From Actinokineospora enzanensis DSM 44649 (GTDB taxonomy: Bacteria > Actinomycetota > Actinomycetes > Mycobacteriales > Pseudonocardiaceae): 64,000 nt of DNA. The notes below the pieces were generated by a model, which saw nothing but the letters and a program-made list of their open reading frames with translations, was not told where the DNA came from and made no database searches. A program made the translations under genes and the position numbers. The first letter of the stretch is position 1; every line of letters begins with the position of its first letter. Shown one piece after another: positions 52,442 through 60,250 of the stretch. The stretch is from the NCBI RefSeq assembly GCF_000374445.1, contig NZ_KB894421.1:62001-126000 (forward strand), written 5' to 3'.

Positions 52442-52585
52442 TCAGCGCCAGAGGTTCTGCGCCTGCGCGAGCGAGATCAGCTCGTGGCGCATCGCCGGAG
52501 TGGCGGCCTGGTCGATGGCGCGGGTGATCGCCTTGCGGGTGCGGGCCTCGGCGCGACGGGCACGGAGCTTGGCGGTGACGTTCAT
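52442..52585 (-). CDS. Small basic helical protein (47 residues)
   Basis: Begins ATG 52585 (MNVTAKLRARRAEARTRKAI) and ends QAQNLWR, with AGAGGGG about ten bases upstream of the ATG. The composition is helical, with a strongly basic first half and an amphipathic second half (PAMRHELISLAQAQ). Third positions are highly GC-biased, as in real genes here. Similar short proteins occur as conserved hypotheticals in actinomycetes; function unknown. Too short for usual ORF thresholds. Confidence 0.6.
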   Translation of the reverse strand: MNVTAKLRARRAEARTRKAITRAIDQAATPAMRHELISLAQAQNLWR

Positions 52586-52882
52586 GGTCGTGCATCCCCT
52601 CTAGGTCTTGCTGCGCCGTCCTGGCTGGGCGGGCATGACTCAATTATGCACCCGTGACCAGGCAAGCGCACGCGTTTATCCGGTGAAGTGGCGCACAGAC
52701 CGATGAATCGTCGGCAGTGACCTGGACCTCACCGGATGGTGTCCGGTATGGCGTGATCCAGGGAACACCGCGTTTCGCGCAGGCATCCGACGGGCGGTCG
52801 ATTGTGTCTTCTACATATATCTAGTGAATTCACTATATAAACCCAGACGGCGCGATGAGCCTCCTGGCCAGGGGAAACGGTG
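52586..52882. other. Non-coding interval with an AT-rich island
   Basis: Upstream region of the 47-residue gene and 3' flank of the AAA ATPase gene. It is featureless except for the AT-rich palindrome at 52822-52835 and its flanks (about 52803-52840), strikingly low in GC for this genome. Confidence 0.5.
52822..52835. promoter_or_regulatory. TAGTGAATTCACTA palindrome in AT-rich island
   Basis: A perfect 14-bp palindrome, extendable with a two-base bulge into flanking ATAT/TATA. It is a likely protein-binding site, but no gene start is adjacent. Confidence 0.45.
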
Positions 52883-54079
52883 TTACTCGGCCATATTCAG
52901 CAGGTAGCGGCCGAAGTGCGGCACGGTGAAGGCGATGCGCCCGCGCTCGGCGGAGTACACCAGGCCCTTCTTGATCAGGCTGTCCCGCGCAGGCGACAGC
53001 GAGGACGGCTTGCGGCCCAGGTAGACCGCCACGTCCGCGGTGCCGACGCCCTCGTCCCGGCCCTCGGTCAGCTCGGCCATCGCGCGCAGGTACTCGCGTT
53101 CCGCCGGGGTCGCCCGCTCGTACCGGGACCCGAAGAAGCCGACCGCCAGCTCGGCCTCCGCCTCCGGCGCGGCCACCGCGACATCCTCGGCGGTGATCGG
53201 GTCGGCTGGCGCGGCGTCCCAGGCAGCCTTGCCGAACGCCTGGATGAAGTACGGGTACCCACCGGAGCGCTCGAACAGCGCCGCCAGCGCATCCGGGGAG
53301 ATCTCCGCGTCCTCCCGGTCCACCGGCACCAGTACCGCCTGGTCGGCGTCCTCCCGATCCAGCCGGTCGATCCGCACGTACCGGAACAGCCGCTCGGAGT
53401 AGGACTTGCTGGCCGAGAGCACCGCGGGCAGGTGCGGCAGACCGGCGCCCACGACCACCAGCGGCGCCCCGGACTGGGACAGCTCGTGGCAGGCCGCGCA
53501 GAGCGCGGAGATGTCGTCGGCGCCGATGTCCTGCATCTCGTCGATCAGCACCGCCACCCCGGTGCCCACGTCCTGGGCTAGCTCGGCCACCTCGGTGAAC
53601 AGCTCCACCAGGTCGATCTCGATGTCCCCGGAGTCGGCCCGGCCCTGGGTGGCTGGCACGTCGATGCCCGGCTGCCAGCGGTCGCGCAGCTTGGCGTCAC
53701 CCGGGTTGGCCCTGAGTGCGAACGCCTTGAGCGTGCCAAGCACCTGCTCGACCCGCTCCGGCGCGCGGTGCCGCACGGCCAGGTCGCGGATCGCCCGGTG
53801 CAGCGCGGCGGACAGCGGCCTGCGCAGGTCGGAGTCCGGCCGGGCCTCGATCTTGCCCGCGCCCCAGCCGCGCCGGACGGCCATTGATCGCAGCTCGCCG
53901 AGCAGCACGGTCTTGCCGACACCGCGCAGGCCGGTGAGCACCAGGCTGCGTTCGGGGCGGCCTCGGGCCACCCGCTCCAGCACGACCTCGAACGCCCGGA
54001 GCTCCTTCTCCCGGCCCGCGAGCTCCGGGGGGCGCTGTCCGGCACCGGGGGCGAACGGGTTGCGCACCGGGTCCATCAT
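52883..54079 (-). CDS. Orphan AAA ATPase with C-terminal winged helix (Orc1/Cdc6-like, AAA_16)
   Basis: A 398-residue protein. The N-terminus (FAPGAGQRPPELAGREKEL) leads to Walker A LTGLRGVGKTVLL (about 50), Walker B VAVLIDEMQDIG (about 178), sensor 1 (VVVGAGLPHLP), and a lid (RLDREDADQAVLVP, SGGYPYFIQAFGKA). The final ~80 residues form a winged helix (TADVAVYLGRKPSSLSPARDSL, given only in part). The layout resembles archaeal Orc1/Cdc6-like and phage-linked ATPases. Role unknown: transcription control, replication or defence are all possible. It stands alone, flanked by AT-rich palindromes on both sides. No mobile-element gene is present. Confidence 0.8.
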   Translation of the reverse strand: MMDPVRNPFAPGAGQRPPELAGREKELRAFEVVLERVARGRPERSLVLTGLRGVGKTVLLGELRSMAVRRGWGAGKIEARPDSDLRRPLSAALHRAIRDLAVRHRAPERVEQVLGTLKAFALRANPGDAKLRDRWQPGIDVPATQGRADSGDIEIDLVELFTEVAELAQDVGTGVAVLIDEMQDIGADDISALCAACHELSQSGAPLVVVGAGLPHLPAVLSASKSYSERLFRYVRIDRLDREDADQAVLVPVDREDAEISPDALAALFERSGGYPYFIQAFGKAAWDAAPADPITAEDVAVAAPEAEAELAVGFFGSRYERATPAEREYLRAMAELTEGRDEGVGTADVAVYLGRKPSSLSPARDSLIKKGLVYSAERGRIAFTVPHFGRYLLNMAE

Positions 54080-54153
54080 CCGACCGTATCGGGGAATCTA
54101 GGGTCAGCCCGATATTTCCGGCGGCGTGCCCACTCGATCACGGTTTCTACTGC

Positions 54154-54175
54154 TATCTAGCGTTTGACCTAGATA
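54154..54175. promoter_or_regulatory. TATCTAG-N8-CTAGATA palindrome
   Basis: A perfect 7+8+7 inverted repeat overlaps the thiolase stop codon and lies 75 bases upstream of the AAA ATPase start. CTAG, rare in this window, occurs twice in it. Confidence 0.5.
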
Positions 54176-55461
54176 TTGGGAGAATGTTCCAGGATCGCGC
54201 AGACGCCCTGGCCACCGGCCGCGCAGATGGAGATCAGGCCGCGCCCTGACCCGCGCTCATGCAGCAGCTTCGCCAGGGTTGCCACGATCCGGCCGCCGGT
54301 CGCGGCGAATGGGTGGCCTGCGGCCAGCGAGGAACCGACCACGTTGAGCCTGGACCGGTCGATCGGGCCGAGCGGCTCGGCCAGGCCCAGCCGTTCCGTG
54401 GCGAAGGCCGGGTCTTCCCAGGCGGCGAGGGTGCACAGGACCTGGGCGGCGAACGCCTCGTGGATCTCGTAGAAGTCGAAGTCCTGGAGCGTGAGACCCG
54501 CGCGGGCGAGCATCCGGGGCACGGCGTAGGCGGGGGCCATGAGCAGGCCCGCACCACCGTGGACGTAGTCGACGGCGGCGGTCTCGGAGAAGGTCAGGTA
54601 GGCCAGGACCGGCAGCCTCCGCTCGGCGGCCCACTCCTCGCTCGCGAGCAGGACGGCAGAGGCGCCATCGGACAACGGGGTCGAGTTGCCAGCGGTCATC
54701 GTGCCGTCGGGGCCGCCGAACGCGGGCTTGAGCGTGGCGAGCTTCTCGGCCGAGGAGTCCGGGCGCAGGTTCTGGTCGCGGGTCCGGCCCTGGAACGGGG
54801 TGACCAGGTCGTCGAAGAACCCTCGCTCGTAGGCGGCGGCCAGCTTCCGGTGGCTCGCGGCCGCCAACTCGTCCTGCGCCTCGCGGCTGATCCCCCACTC
54901 CTTCGCGGTCAGCGCCGCGTGCTCCCCCATCGACAGCCCGGTGCGCGGCTCGGCGTTGCGCGGGATGTCCGGCACGATGTGGCCGGGCCGGATCCTGGCC
55001 AGCAACCTCAGGCGTTGACCCACAGTCCTGGCGCTGTTGAGCCCGATGAGGATCCGCCGGAGATCGTCGTTGACCTGCAACGGTGCGTCGCTGGTCGTGT
55101 CGACTCCGCCTGCGATGGCGGCGTCGAGCTGACCGAGGGCGATCTTGTTGGCCACCTGGATGATCGCCTGGAGCCCGGTGCCGCAGGCCTGCTGCACGTC
55201 GTAGGCCGGGGTGTCCGGGGCCAGGCCGCTGCCCAGCACGCACTCGCGGGCGAGGTTGAAGTCCCGGCTGTGCTTGAGCACCGCGCCCGCCGCGACCTCG
55301 CCCAACCGCACCCCGCGCAACCCGAACCTGGCCACCAGCCCGTCCAGTGCGGCGGTGAACATGTCCTGATTGGACGCTTGCGCGTAGGGGCCGCCTGCGC
55401 GCGCGAAGGGGATGCGGTTCCCGCCGAGGACCGCGACCCGGCGCCCGTGACTCGCGTTCAT
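54169..55461 (-). CDS. Acetyl-CoA C-acyltransferase (FadA2/FadI-like thiolase)
   Basis: A 430-residue degradative-type thiolase cleaving or forming beta-ketoacyl-CoA. The nucleophile is Cys in YDVQQACGTGLQAI (about 92). The histidines are in FDFYEIHEAFAAQ and SSLAAGHPFAATGGR, and the second Cys is in SICAAGGQGVCAILE. ATG 55461 has GGGAGG five bases upstream. It is divergent from fabG4/htdX-like genes, exactly as Rv0243 (fadA2) is next to Rv0242c and Rv0241c in M. tuberculosis. The shared promoter contains a TetR-type palindrome. Confidence 0.93.
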   Translation of the reverse strand: MNASHGRRVAVLGGNRIPFARAGGPYAQASNQDMFTAALDGLVARFGLRGVRLGEVAAGAVLKHSRDFNLARECVLGSGLAPDTPAYDVQQACGTGLQAIIQVANKIALGQLDAAIAGGVDTTSDAPLQVNDDLRRILIGLNSARTVGQRLRLLARIRPGHIVPDIPRNAEPRTGLSMGEHAALTAKEWGISREAQDELAAASHRKLAAAYERGFFDDLVTPFQGRTRDQNLRPDSSAEKLATLKPAFGGPDGTMTAGNSTPLSDGASAVLLASEEWAAERRLPVLAYLTFSETAAVDYVHGGAGLLMAPAYAVPRMLARAGLTLQDFDFYEIHEAFAAQVLCTLAAWEDPAFATERLGLAEPLGPIDRSRLNVVGSSLAAGHPFAATGGRIVATLAKLLHERGSGRGLISICAAGGQGVCAILEHSPNI

Positions 55462-55494
55462 GCCATCCTCCCGTGCCGGCTGCGGTAGCATTCT

Positions 55495-55514
55495 AACCTA
55501 CTTGTCAGTAGGTT
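55495..55514. promoter_or_regulatory. AACCTACT-N4-AGTAGGTT operator
   Basis: A perfect 8+4+8 palindrome between the divergent thiolase and FabG4-like genes. The same core (CCTACT-N4-AGTAGG) recurs at the TetR gene promoter at 59248. Confidence 0.75.
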
Positions 55515-55530
55515 CAGGAGGCGAACACCG

Positions 55531-56844
55531 ATGGACCGCTACCAGCAGTTCACCACCTCGGGCGTCGGGCGGGTCCTGGTCAAACGCCTCGGTCTGCCGA
55601 ACCCGGTCCCGCTGCGTCGGTACCGGCCTGGCGAACCCGTGCTGACCGGCCCGGCGTTGGTGGGTGGTGGCCCACTGTCCGAAGTGGTCGCCCGGGTCCT
55701 GGCGGGGGCAGGGATCGAGACCTGTGTGGAACCTGTTGCCACGCATGGCGCCTTGGTGTTCGACGCCTCCGATCTGTCTACTGTGGAGGATCTAGGGCAG
55801 CTGCACGACTTCTTCCACCCGGTGCTGCGCAGCCTGGACCGGTGCGGGCGGGTCGTCGTGCTCGGTGCGCTCCCGGAACGGGTGGACGGGGTCGCGCGGG
55901 TGGCGCAGCGGGCGTTGGCGGGGTTCGTCCGGTCGGTGGGCAAGGAACTCGGCCGTGGGTCGACGGCGCAGCTGGTGTACGCGGCACCGGGGGCCGAGAT
56001 CGAGTCGACTCTCCGGTTCCTGCTCTCGGCCCGATCCGCGTATGTCGACGGCCAGGTGATCCGGGTCGGCGCTCATGGCGGGTCAGCGGCGCCGGTCGAC
56101 TGGAACGCTCCGCTGGCGGGCAAGACCGCGCTGGTCACCGGTGCTTCTCGGGGAATCGGTGCCGCGATCGCCGAGGTGCTGGCCCGGGAGGGGGCGCACG
56201 TCGTCGCCCTCGATATTCCGGCTCAGGGGGCTGACCTTGCCGCAGTCGCCAACCGGGTCGGTGGCACCTCGTTGCAGCTGGACATCACCTCGCCGGAGGC
56301 GCCCGTGCGGCTGGCCGATCATCTGCGGATCCGGCATGGCGGGGTGGACATCGTCGTGCACAACGCAGGGATCACGCGGGACAAGAAGCTGGCGAACATG
56401 AAGCGGGGCGCGTGGGATTCGGTGGTGGCGGTGAACCTGGCCAGCCAACTTCGGATCAACGATGCTTTGCTGGCCGAGGATGTGCTGTGTCCTGGTGGGC
56501 GGATCGTCGGGGTGTCGTCGATCGCGGGTATCGCGGGGAATACCGGGCAGGCCAACTACGCGACCAGCAAGGCCGGGGTTATCGGCATGGTTGACGCTTA
56601 CGCTGCTCGGCTCGCCGAGCGTGGATGCACGATCAACGCAGTCGCGCCTGGGTTCATCGAGACCAGGATGACGGCGGCGGTTCCGCTGTTGATCCGGGAG
56701 GCTGGGCGACGGATGAACAGTCTGGCGCAGGGCGGCTTGCCGGTGGATGTGGCGGAAACCGTTGCCTGGTATGCGAATCCTGGGTCTGGTGCGGTGAACG
56801 GCAACGTGGTTCGGGTGTGCGGGCAGAGCTTGTTGGGGGCGTGA
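55531..56844 (+). CDS. 3-oxoacyl-ACP/CoA reductase, FabG4-like
   Basis: A 437-residue two-domain SDR. The N-terminal ~190 residues form a degenerate flavodoxin-like or inactive SDR domain. The C-terminal half is the active reductase: LVTGASRGIGAAIAEVL (about 204), NAG in VVHNAGITRDKK, Ser in GVSSIAGIAGN and YATSKAG with Tyr/Lys. FabG4-type enzymes are NADH-dependent and act on long-chain substrates. ATG 55531 has CAGGAGG ten bases upstream. It overlaps the downstream MaoC gene. It is divergent from the thiolase and controlled by the shared operator. Confidence 0.92.
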   Translation: MDRYQQFTTSGVGRVLVKRLGLPNPVPLRRYRPGEPVLTGPALVGGGPLSEVVARVLAGAGIETCVEPVATHGALVFDASDLSTVEDLGQLHDFFHPVLRSLDRCGRVVVLGALPERVDGVARVAQRALAGFVRSVGKELGRGSTAQLVYAAPGAEIESTLRFLLSARSAYVDGQVIRVGAHGGSAAPVDWNAPLAGKTALVTGASRGIGAAIAEVLAREGAHVVALDIPAQGADLAAVANRVGGTSLQLDITSPEAPVRLADHLRIRHGGVDIVVHNAGITRDKKLANMKRGAWDSVVAVNLASQLRINDALLAEDVLCPGGRIVGVSSIAGIAGNTGQANYATSKAGVIGMVDAYAARLAERGCTINAVAPGFIETRMTAAVPLLIREAGRRMNSLAQGGLPVDVAETVAWYANPGSGAVNGNVVRVCGQSLLGA

Positions 56845-57632
56845 TGGAGCTCGGGGTGGTGGTCGGTGCGCTGGCCGGGTTCGCCAAGCGTGGGGGTGAG
56901 TTACCGGGGCGGGTCGTTGAGCGGCAGGGGGTGCGGGTTGACCCTTCGCGGCTTGCTGCTTATGGGCGGGTGTGCGGGTTTCGGGTGGCTGATGAGTTGC
57001 CGGTGACTTATCCGCATGTGTTGGCATTTCCGTTGCAGATGCGGTTGATGGCTGGGCGGGACTTTCCCTATCCGGTGATGGGGGTGGTGCACGTGGCCAA
57101 TCGGATCGTGCAGCATCGGCCGTTGCTTGTTGGGGAGCTGCTTGATCTGCGGGTTCGTGCAGAGGATGCGCGGCCGCATCCGAAGGGGACACAGTTTGAC
57201 GTGGTCAGCGAGGTGATCTCTGCGGGGGCGGTGGTTTGGGAGGACCGCAGCACGTATTTGTGGCGTCGTGCGGGGAAGTCCGAAAAGGCTCCTCGTGAAC
57301 CCGTTGAGCTGCCTGCTTCCGTTGCTGTCTGGGAGGTGCCTCGGGATATCGGTCGACGGTATGCGGCGGTGTCTGGTGACCATAACCCAATCCATCTGCA
57401 TCCCTTGACCGCGCGACTGTTTGGGTTTCCGTGCGCTATCGCGCATGGGATGTGGTCGAAGGCCCGCTGTCTGGCTGCGTTTGAGGGGCGGTTGGCGGAC
57501 GCGTTCGCGGTAGAGGTCGGCTTCAAGCTTCCCTTGCTGCTTCCCGCGACGGTGAGGTTCCATGCAGGTGGTGACATGTTCGCACTTGCTGATGTTAATC
57601 GCTTGTACCTGACTGGCAGGATCACCTTATGA
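56844..57632 (+). CDS. MaoC-like 3-hydroxyacyl dehydratase, HtdX-like
   Basis: A 262-residue protein from ATG 56844 (MELGVVVGAL), overlapping the FabG4-like stop in a TGATG junction. The second half carries the hydratase-2 motif YAAVSGDHNPIHLHPLTARL followed by FPCAIAHGMWSKAR, with catalytic Asp and His. The first half is a non-catalytic hot-dog domain. It dehydrates 3-hydroxyacyl-ACP/CoA after the reductase. Codon third positions are noticeably less GC-biased than in neighbouring genes (many T-ending codons). Confidence 0.9.
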   Translation: MELGVVVGALAGFAKRGGELPGRVVERQGVRVDPSRLAAYGRVCGFRVADELPVTYPHVLAFPLQMRLMAGRDFPYPVMGVVHVANRIVQHRPLLVGELLDLRVRAEDARPHPKGTQFDVVSEVISAGAVVWEDRSTYLWRRAGKSEKAPREPVELPASVAVWEVPRDIGRRYAAVSGDHNPIHLHPLTARLFGFPCAIAHGMWSKARCLAAFEGRLADAFAVEVGFKLPLLLPATVRFHAGGDMFALADVNRLYLTGRITL

Positions 57633-58177
57633 CCCGAGATCGCATGGTGCGGAGTGAGTGGTATCAGGATGGGCCGGGGCTGCTTGCGGATCGGCGGCGG
57701 TGTTGGCGGGCGCTGAACAGGTTCAACGCGACCGGGCCCGAGGATGATGAGGAACGGTGGGAGATCCTGGCTGGGCTGTTCGGCTCGCTTGGTGCCGGGA
57801 CGGTCGTGCTGCCGCGATTTCAGTGCAGCTATGGGCCACAGATTCGTGTGGGTGTTTCCACGTTCATCAACAGTGACGTGCTCTTCATGGATGACGCCTC
57901 GATCGTTGTCGGTGATGACGTGTTGATCGGCCCTCGGGTGCAGTTGCTTACCGCGCTGCATCCGGTCGAGGATCATGAACGGCGGCGGGCGGGGTGGGAG
58001 CGGGCTTTGCCCATCGCTATCGGGGCGAACTCGTGGCTGGGAGCTGGGGTGATTGTTTGCCCTGGGGTGAGTATTGGGTCTGAGGTCGTTGTCGGGGCTG
58101 GGAGTGTTGTCACTCGGGATGTTGAGGATCGGGTATTTGTTGCCGGGAATCCAGCTCGGGTGGTTCGCCCGCTCTGA
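57629..58177 (+). CDS. Left-handed beta-helix acetyltransferase (maltose O-acetyltransferase-like)
   Basis: A 182-residue hexapeptide-repeat enzyme. An N-terminal helical part (DRRRCWRALNRFN) is followed by repeats such as IVVGDDVLIGP, PIAIGANSWLGAGVIVCPG and VSIGSEVVVGAGSVV. Catalytic His is in TALHPVEDHERRR, and the C-terminus is VAGNPARVVRPL. It acetylates a sugar or similar hydroxyl with acetyl-CoA. It overlaps the MaoC gene (ATGA), so it is co-transcribed with the lipid genes, an unusual fusion of roles. GC bias at third positions is lowered here as well. Confidence 0.88.
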   Translation: MTRDRMVRSEWYQDGPGLLADRRRCWRALNRFNATGPEDDEERWEILAGLFGSLGAGTVVLPRFQCSYGPQIRVGVSTFINSDVLFMDDASIVVGDDVLIGPRVQLLTALHPVEDHERRRAGWERALPIAIGANSWLGAGVIVCPGVSIGSEVVVGAGSVVTRDVEDRVFVAGNPARVVRPL

Positions 58178-58250
58178 GGTCCGCGTGCTTCGAGCAGCGG
58201 CGTTGTGCGCATATGTCGGGAAGTCGCTGGTAGGGGGCGGGGAGGTTGGT

Positions 58251-58565
58251 GTGGGTGGGGGTGTGGATCAAGATGGTGGGGTGGGTTTACCGGTGTGGGT
58301 GGCGGATCGGTGTGCGGAGGCCTGTGCTGGGGTTTTCGGCCTGGGTGGGCCGGAGGAGGCGCGGGCGTGGCTGGACGAGTTGATCGTTCGGCGGGGGGTG
58401 GTAAGCAACCAGGTTGTCGGGCGGCGGAGTCCGTCGAGGTATTTCCTTGTGGTGGAGGGACTTCTGCTGCTGCCGTTGGTGGCCGAGGCCGACCGGTGGG
58501 TGGCGGTGAACTGCCTGGTGTTCCCGGGGGTCACTCCGGTGTCGGGGTCCAGACTGTCCCGTTGA
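58251..58565 (+). CDS. Small hypothetical protein
   Basis: About 104 residues from GTG 58251, five bases after GGAGG; the first ~12 residues are Gly/Val-rich. The body reads VWVADRCAEACAGVFGLGGP, EEARAWLDELIVRRGVVSN, RYFLVVEGLLLLPLVAEADR and WVAVNCLVFPG. It resembles short actinomycete hypotheticals of similar helix-then-strand pattern, but no function is known. Its 3' end overlaps the convergent TetR stop by 35 bases. Third-position GC is about 80%. Confidence 0.55.
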   Translation: MGGGVDQDGGVGLPVWVADRCAEACAGVFGLGGPEEARAWLDELIVRRGVVSNQVVGRRSPSRYFLVVEGLLLLPLVAEADRWVAVNCLVFPGVTPVSGSRLSR

Positions 58566-59190
58566 CCAGGTTGCCGAGGCCCATCCAGACGAGGTTCATC
58601 AGCCAGGAGGCGACGGTCTTCTCCGGGATCTCGGGGTGGTCCAGCCACCAGTCGGCGAGGGATTCGCCCGCGCCGACCAGGGCGGCGGCGTGCGCCTCGG
58701 TCGAGCTGGTGGCGGCATCGTCCAGGCCGCGGGCGGTGGCGTAGCGGACCAGCAGGGCGTCGACGAGGGTGATGGCCCTGGTGCGCATGGCCAGGAGCTC
58801 GTCGCTGAACGGGCCGCCCTGGGAGATGGCTTGGCGGTGCAGGACGCGCCAGCTCTCGCGTTGGGTGGCGACGAAGTGGAAGAAGGCGCGCAGGCCGTGC
58901 CAGAGCTGCATGTCCGGCGGGAGGTCGGCCTGAACGCTCGCGGCGATGGCCTCCATCAGGAGGCCTGCCTCGCGGCGGATGCAGGCAGCGAACAGGTCCT
59001 CCTTGTGGCCGAGGTAGGCGTAGATCATCGGCTTGGAGACGCCCGCGACCTCGGAGATCTCGTCCATGGACGCGTTGTGGTAGCCGTGCTGGGAGAACAC
59101 CCGGACCGCGGCGTCCAGGATCTGGCGTTCCCGGACCTCCCGGGGCAGCCGCTTCACGCGCGGGGGTCGACTCTGTTCGTCGACGCTCAC
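58531..59190 (-). CDS. TetR-family regulator of the lipid island
   Basis: A 219-residue regulator. GTG 59190 (VSVDEQSRPPR) has GGAGGTG five bases upstream. The HTH is REVRERQILDAAVRVFSQHG then ASMDEISEVAGVSKPMIYAY followed by LGHKEDLFAAC. The ligand domain is helical and large enough for an acyl-CoA. Its promoter carries CCTACT-N4-AGTAGG, the same core as between the thiolase and FabG4-like genes. It is therefore very likely autoregulated and the repressor of those genes, in the manner of FadR-type TetR proteins. Confidence 0.88.
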   Translation of the reverse strand: MSVDEQSRPPRVKRLPREVRERQILDAAVRVFSQHGYHNASMDEISEVAGVSKPMIYAYLGHKEDLFAACIRREAGLLMEAIAASVQADLPPDMQLWHGLRAFFHFVATQRESWRVLHRQAISQGGPFSDELLAMRTRAITLVDALLVRYATARGLDDAATSSTEAHAAALVGAGESLADWWLDHPEIPEKTVASWLMNLVWMGLGNLVNGTVWTPTPE

Positions 59191-59247
59191 GCCGCCACCT
59201 CCGCTCGTAGCCGGGAAATGCCTGCCGCCGAAGCCGCCCATCCGAAG

Positions 59248-59263
59248 CCTACTTGCTAGTAGG
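59248..59263. promoter_or_regulatory. CCTACT-N4-AGTAGG operator
   Basis: A perfect 6+4+6 palindrome 57 bases upstream of the TetR start, matching the core of the 55495-55514 operator (spacer TGCT here, TGTC there). Confidence 0.72.
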
Positions 59264-59599
59264 TATGGCGGAGGTCGGGTCGGTGCGCACAGAACCGCCG
59301 GGCACCATTGGCCCGGCGCACATCGGCGTAAATGGTATCGGTCGGCCGGGTCCGCCGCCCCGACTTCGCCCAGGAAAGCTGCTTCGACCCGCGCTGTCCT
59401 GAACATGCGGAAGCCCGGGGCCCACACCCCCCAGGGTGGGCCCCGGGATCCACGTGCGCCGCTCGGGCGCCCGCGCCTTTTCTTGTCCGCCAACGCGAAC
59501 CACTCTCTGGTTTGGTCTTCGGAGCGGTACCCGTCGAGGGTTGGTGTCCCCTGAAGGAAGTACCTGAGGTGACAGTGCGCGGTCGGGTCTGCACGATGT
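59264..59599. other. Gene-free interval with a strong hairpin
   Basis: No gene was found. CCCGGGGCCCA (59414-59424) pairs with its complement at 59437-59447 over a 12-base loop. It could end a transcript from the TetR side or act as a leader element of the downstream gene. Confidence 0.4.
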
Positions 59600-60250
59600 G
59601 TGCCTGTGGCGGTGTGTGGCAGCACGAGGACGCCGGACGGGCGGCGATGCCGCAACCCGGTGCGGCGGCGGGGGCGACGCTGTCCCGAGCACACCCTCTT
59701 CGGCCTACTGTTCCGCCGCCGACCCCGGACGCCCCCGACGGAGCGGCTGGTACCCGAGCAGTCCCTGCGGACGCCCGCGCAGCCGATGCGGTCGGCGACC
59801 CGGACCGCGGGCCTGCGCATCGCGACTCGGGACTGGCGGACCGCGGTATCCACCCAGGCCAGGAGCGCGGTGGACGGGGAGACCTGGACCGCGCTGGTCA
59901 CCGGGGACCCGGCCGCCGCCTGCACCAGGTTCGCCCAGCTGGCCAACTCGCTGCTGGACGAGGAGCTCGGGCAGGAGCTCGTGGACCGGCTGCTGGACCA
60001 GGCGGCAGGCGACGGCGCCGTGGCCCGCGCGGTGGCTGGCCAGGTCACCCGGCGGTTGGCCGAGGTGGGCGCCGCCCAGGCCGACATCGTCGCCGACTCG
60101 CTGCGGGTGCTCGGCGTACACACCTGCGCTATCCGGGACCGCGACCTCGCCGACTGCCGCTGCCTGCGTGATCTGATCGAGGCGCACGGCCTGGCCGCCA
60201 CCAAGCAGAAGCTCCAGGACGGCCTGTCCGCGCTGCTCCCCGCCCGGTGA
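59600..60250 (+). CDS. Hypothetical protein with N-terminal Cys-knuckle
   Basis: 216 residues from GTG 59600 (GTGs at 59606 and 59612 are alternatives; none has a good ribosome site). The N-terminus VCGSTRTPDGRRCRNPVRRR then GRRCPEH has three Cys and one His spaced like a small zinc knuckle common in actinomycete hypotheticals. Residues ~75-216 are helical, with LDEELGQELVDRLLDQAAG and CAIRDRDLADCRCLRDLI. No domain family was recognised. Monocistronic; convergent with the redoxin gene with no gap. Confidence 0.65.
   Translation: MPVAVCGSTRTPDGRRCRNPVRRRGRRCPEHTLFGLLFRRRPRTPPTERLVPEQSLRTPAQPMRSATRTAGLRIATRDWRTAVSTQARSAVDGETWTALVTGDPAAACTRFAQLANSLLDEELGQELVDRLLDQAAGDGAVARAVAGQVTRRLAEVGAAQADIVADSLRVLGVHTCAIRDRDLADCRCLRDLIEAHGLAATKQKLQDGLSALLPAR

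Noticed and set aside
52144-52527. + strand frame with RCGRPV, CC and CYTDPEC cysteines
   Set aside because: Third positions are not GC-biased, it crosses the 14-bp hairpin and it overlaps the better supported small gene on the other strand.
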